Assembly (NCBI RefSeq): GCF_009617875.1
Contig: NZ_BLAV01000001.1
Coordinates: 1,612,001 to 1,676,000 of the forward strand
Source: Prolixibacter sp. NT017
GTDB taxonomy: Bacteria; Bacteroidota; Bacteroidia; Bacteroidales; Prolixibacteraceae
Reading direction: 5' to 3'
DNA length: 64,000 nt
A model generated the notes under the pieces. The model did not search any database, was not told the origin of the DNA, and saw only the letters and a list, made by a program, of their open reading frames with translations. Both the position numbers and the translations under genes were made by a program. This document shows, piece after piece, positions 63,348 to 64,000 of the stretch (its first letter is position 1; every line of letters begins with the position of its first letter).

Positions 63348-64000
63348 ATGAAAAAATCCTTTATTTTCTCCTTCGCATTCCTTATCTTCTTATGGATAGA
63401 GTTATGCTTAGAACGTTTTCGTCTGACAATCATCATAACCAGTTTTAATCTCATGTTAATTATAAATAAGTGGTGTGCTTTTTTCAATCCGGAACGGTTC
63501 CAGGGATGGGGGCGCAAAAGGCGTTATTTCGAGGGCTGGTACTATAAGATGGTTAGCGCAGATGAAACTAAAGCTATTGCTGTTATTCCGGGTATTGCGA
63601 TGGATGAAGCCGGAAAAAAGCAAGCCTTTATTCAGGTTCTTGACGGACAAAAACATACTTCCGAATACTTTCGTTTCGATGCGGAACAGTTCCGGCCGCA
63701 GGCACGAAAATTCCAATTCTCGATTGCCGGCAATCATTTTTCATTTGATACAATACATTTAGAATTGCCCGCCCTTTCAGGCGAATTGCATTTCTCGGGT
63801 ATGATTTCCTGGCCAAAGCCCTGGTATTCGCCGGGAATTATGGGCCCCTACGCGTTCGTGCCTTTTATGGAATGTTACCATGGAATCGTCAGTATGGATC
63901 ACTGCATCGAGGGGAAGCTGCAGTGGAATGGTGGATCTGTTGACTTTTTTGGTGGACGAGGTTATACTGAGAAGGATTGGGGACGGTCGTTTCCCAGTGC
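63348..64000 (+). CDS. Tocopherol cyclase-family protein, cut off at window end
   Basis: About 217 N-terminal residues are visible. NPERFQGWGRKRRYFEGWYYK, AVIPGIAMDEAGKKQAFIQVLDG, PWYSPGIMGPYAFVPFMECYHG and GYTEKDWGRSFP are the signatures of the tocopherol-cyclase-like family (PF14249 type). Plant and cyanobacterial members close the chromanol ring of vitamin E; bacterial relatives in heterotrophs have no proven reaction. I took the ATG with a good Shine-Dalgarno-like AGGGAG six bases upstream; it adds a hydrophobic N-terminus (MKKSFIFSFAFLIFLWI). A later in-frame ATG at 63453 would match the usual family start better. Confidence 0.82.
   Translation, partial: MKKSFIFSFAFLIFLWIELCLERFRLTIIITSFNLMLIINKWCAFFNPERFQGWGRKRRYFEGWYYKMVSADETKAIAVIPGIAMDEAGKKQAFIQVLDGQKHTSEYFRFDAEQFRPQARKFQFSIAGNHFSFDTIHLELPALSGELHFSGMISWPKPWYSPGIMGPYAFVPFMECYHGIVSMDHCIEGKLQWNGGSVDFFGGRGYTEKDWGRSFPS

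Overview
The window reads as Bacteroidota (Bacteroidetes) DNA. It contains a SusC/SusD pair, a hybrid two-component system (HTCS), an ECF sigma/FecR/STN-TonB receptor trio, and promoters of the TTTG-N19-20-TAnnTTTG type with few strong Shine-Dalgarno sites. Gene content (class I fumarase, glycine-betaine ABC importer, several secreted glycosidases, a tocopherol-cyclase-like protein) would suit a marine or sediment Marinilabiliales/Prolixibacteraceae-type organism. That placement is an inference from gene content only. No rRNA, tRNA or CRISPR array was seen.

Layout. (1) 1-7.4 kb: a cut-off S9 peptidase lipoprotein, small GNAT and ABM-type genes, a PepSY-like secreted protein, an ECF sigma / FecR / TonB-receptor signalling operon and an unknown lipoprotein. 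(2) 7.5-11.7 kb: two overlapping histidine-kinase/receiver genes with no DNA-binding output. (3) 12-17.3 kb: a YycJ-like metallo-hydrolase, class I fumarase, an MFS transporter and TrhO. (4) 17.4-22.2 kb: a TetR/HlyD/MFS/TolC tripartite efflux operon with an inverted repeat over its probable promoter. (5) 22.4-25.1 kb: TauE-like and YeiH-like exporters with a LysR regulator. (6) 25.2-30.2 kb: a four-gene operon (outer-membrane porin, ATPase with CBS domains, permease, binding lipoprotein) for betaine-type compatible solutes, next to a MarR gene. (7) 30.3-32.2 kb: a DUF5686-like protein and a 21/42-bp minisatellite. (8) 32.4-54.8 kb: a polysaccharide utilisation locus (PUL), all on the minus strand: GH42, a GH43-like remnant, GH29 with CBMs, SusC, SusD, a surface lipoprotein, GH2, GH31, GH3, GH29, GH3. 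(9) 55-57.3 kb: an unknown helical protein, a frameshifted REP-associated (Y1) transposase and a second 21-bp array. (10) 57.3-64 kb: the HTCS regulator, a radical SAM protein and a cut-off tocopherol-cyclase-family gene.

How the PUL probably works. SusC/SusD and the lipoprotein bind and import a glycan. Alpha-fucosidases (two GH29), beta-galactosidases (GH2, GH42), an alpha-xylosidase-like GH31 and two GH3 enzymes would remove Fuc, Gal, Xyl and Glc units. This is the exo-enzyme set expected for fucogalacto-xyloglucan oligosaccharides, but no endo-glucanase is present. The HTCS is the likely regulator. A 201-bp block containing two TTAACATTTCTCCCC-like direct repeats about 41 bp apart is conserved upstream of both susC and the GH42 gene and is the best candidate for its binding region.

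The most unusual features are the two indel-free 21-bp-periodic arrays, one of them squeezed between a Y1 transposase pseudogene and the stop codon of the HTCS, and the duplicated PUL control block.
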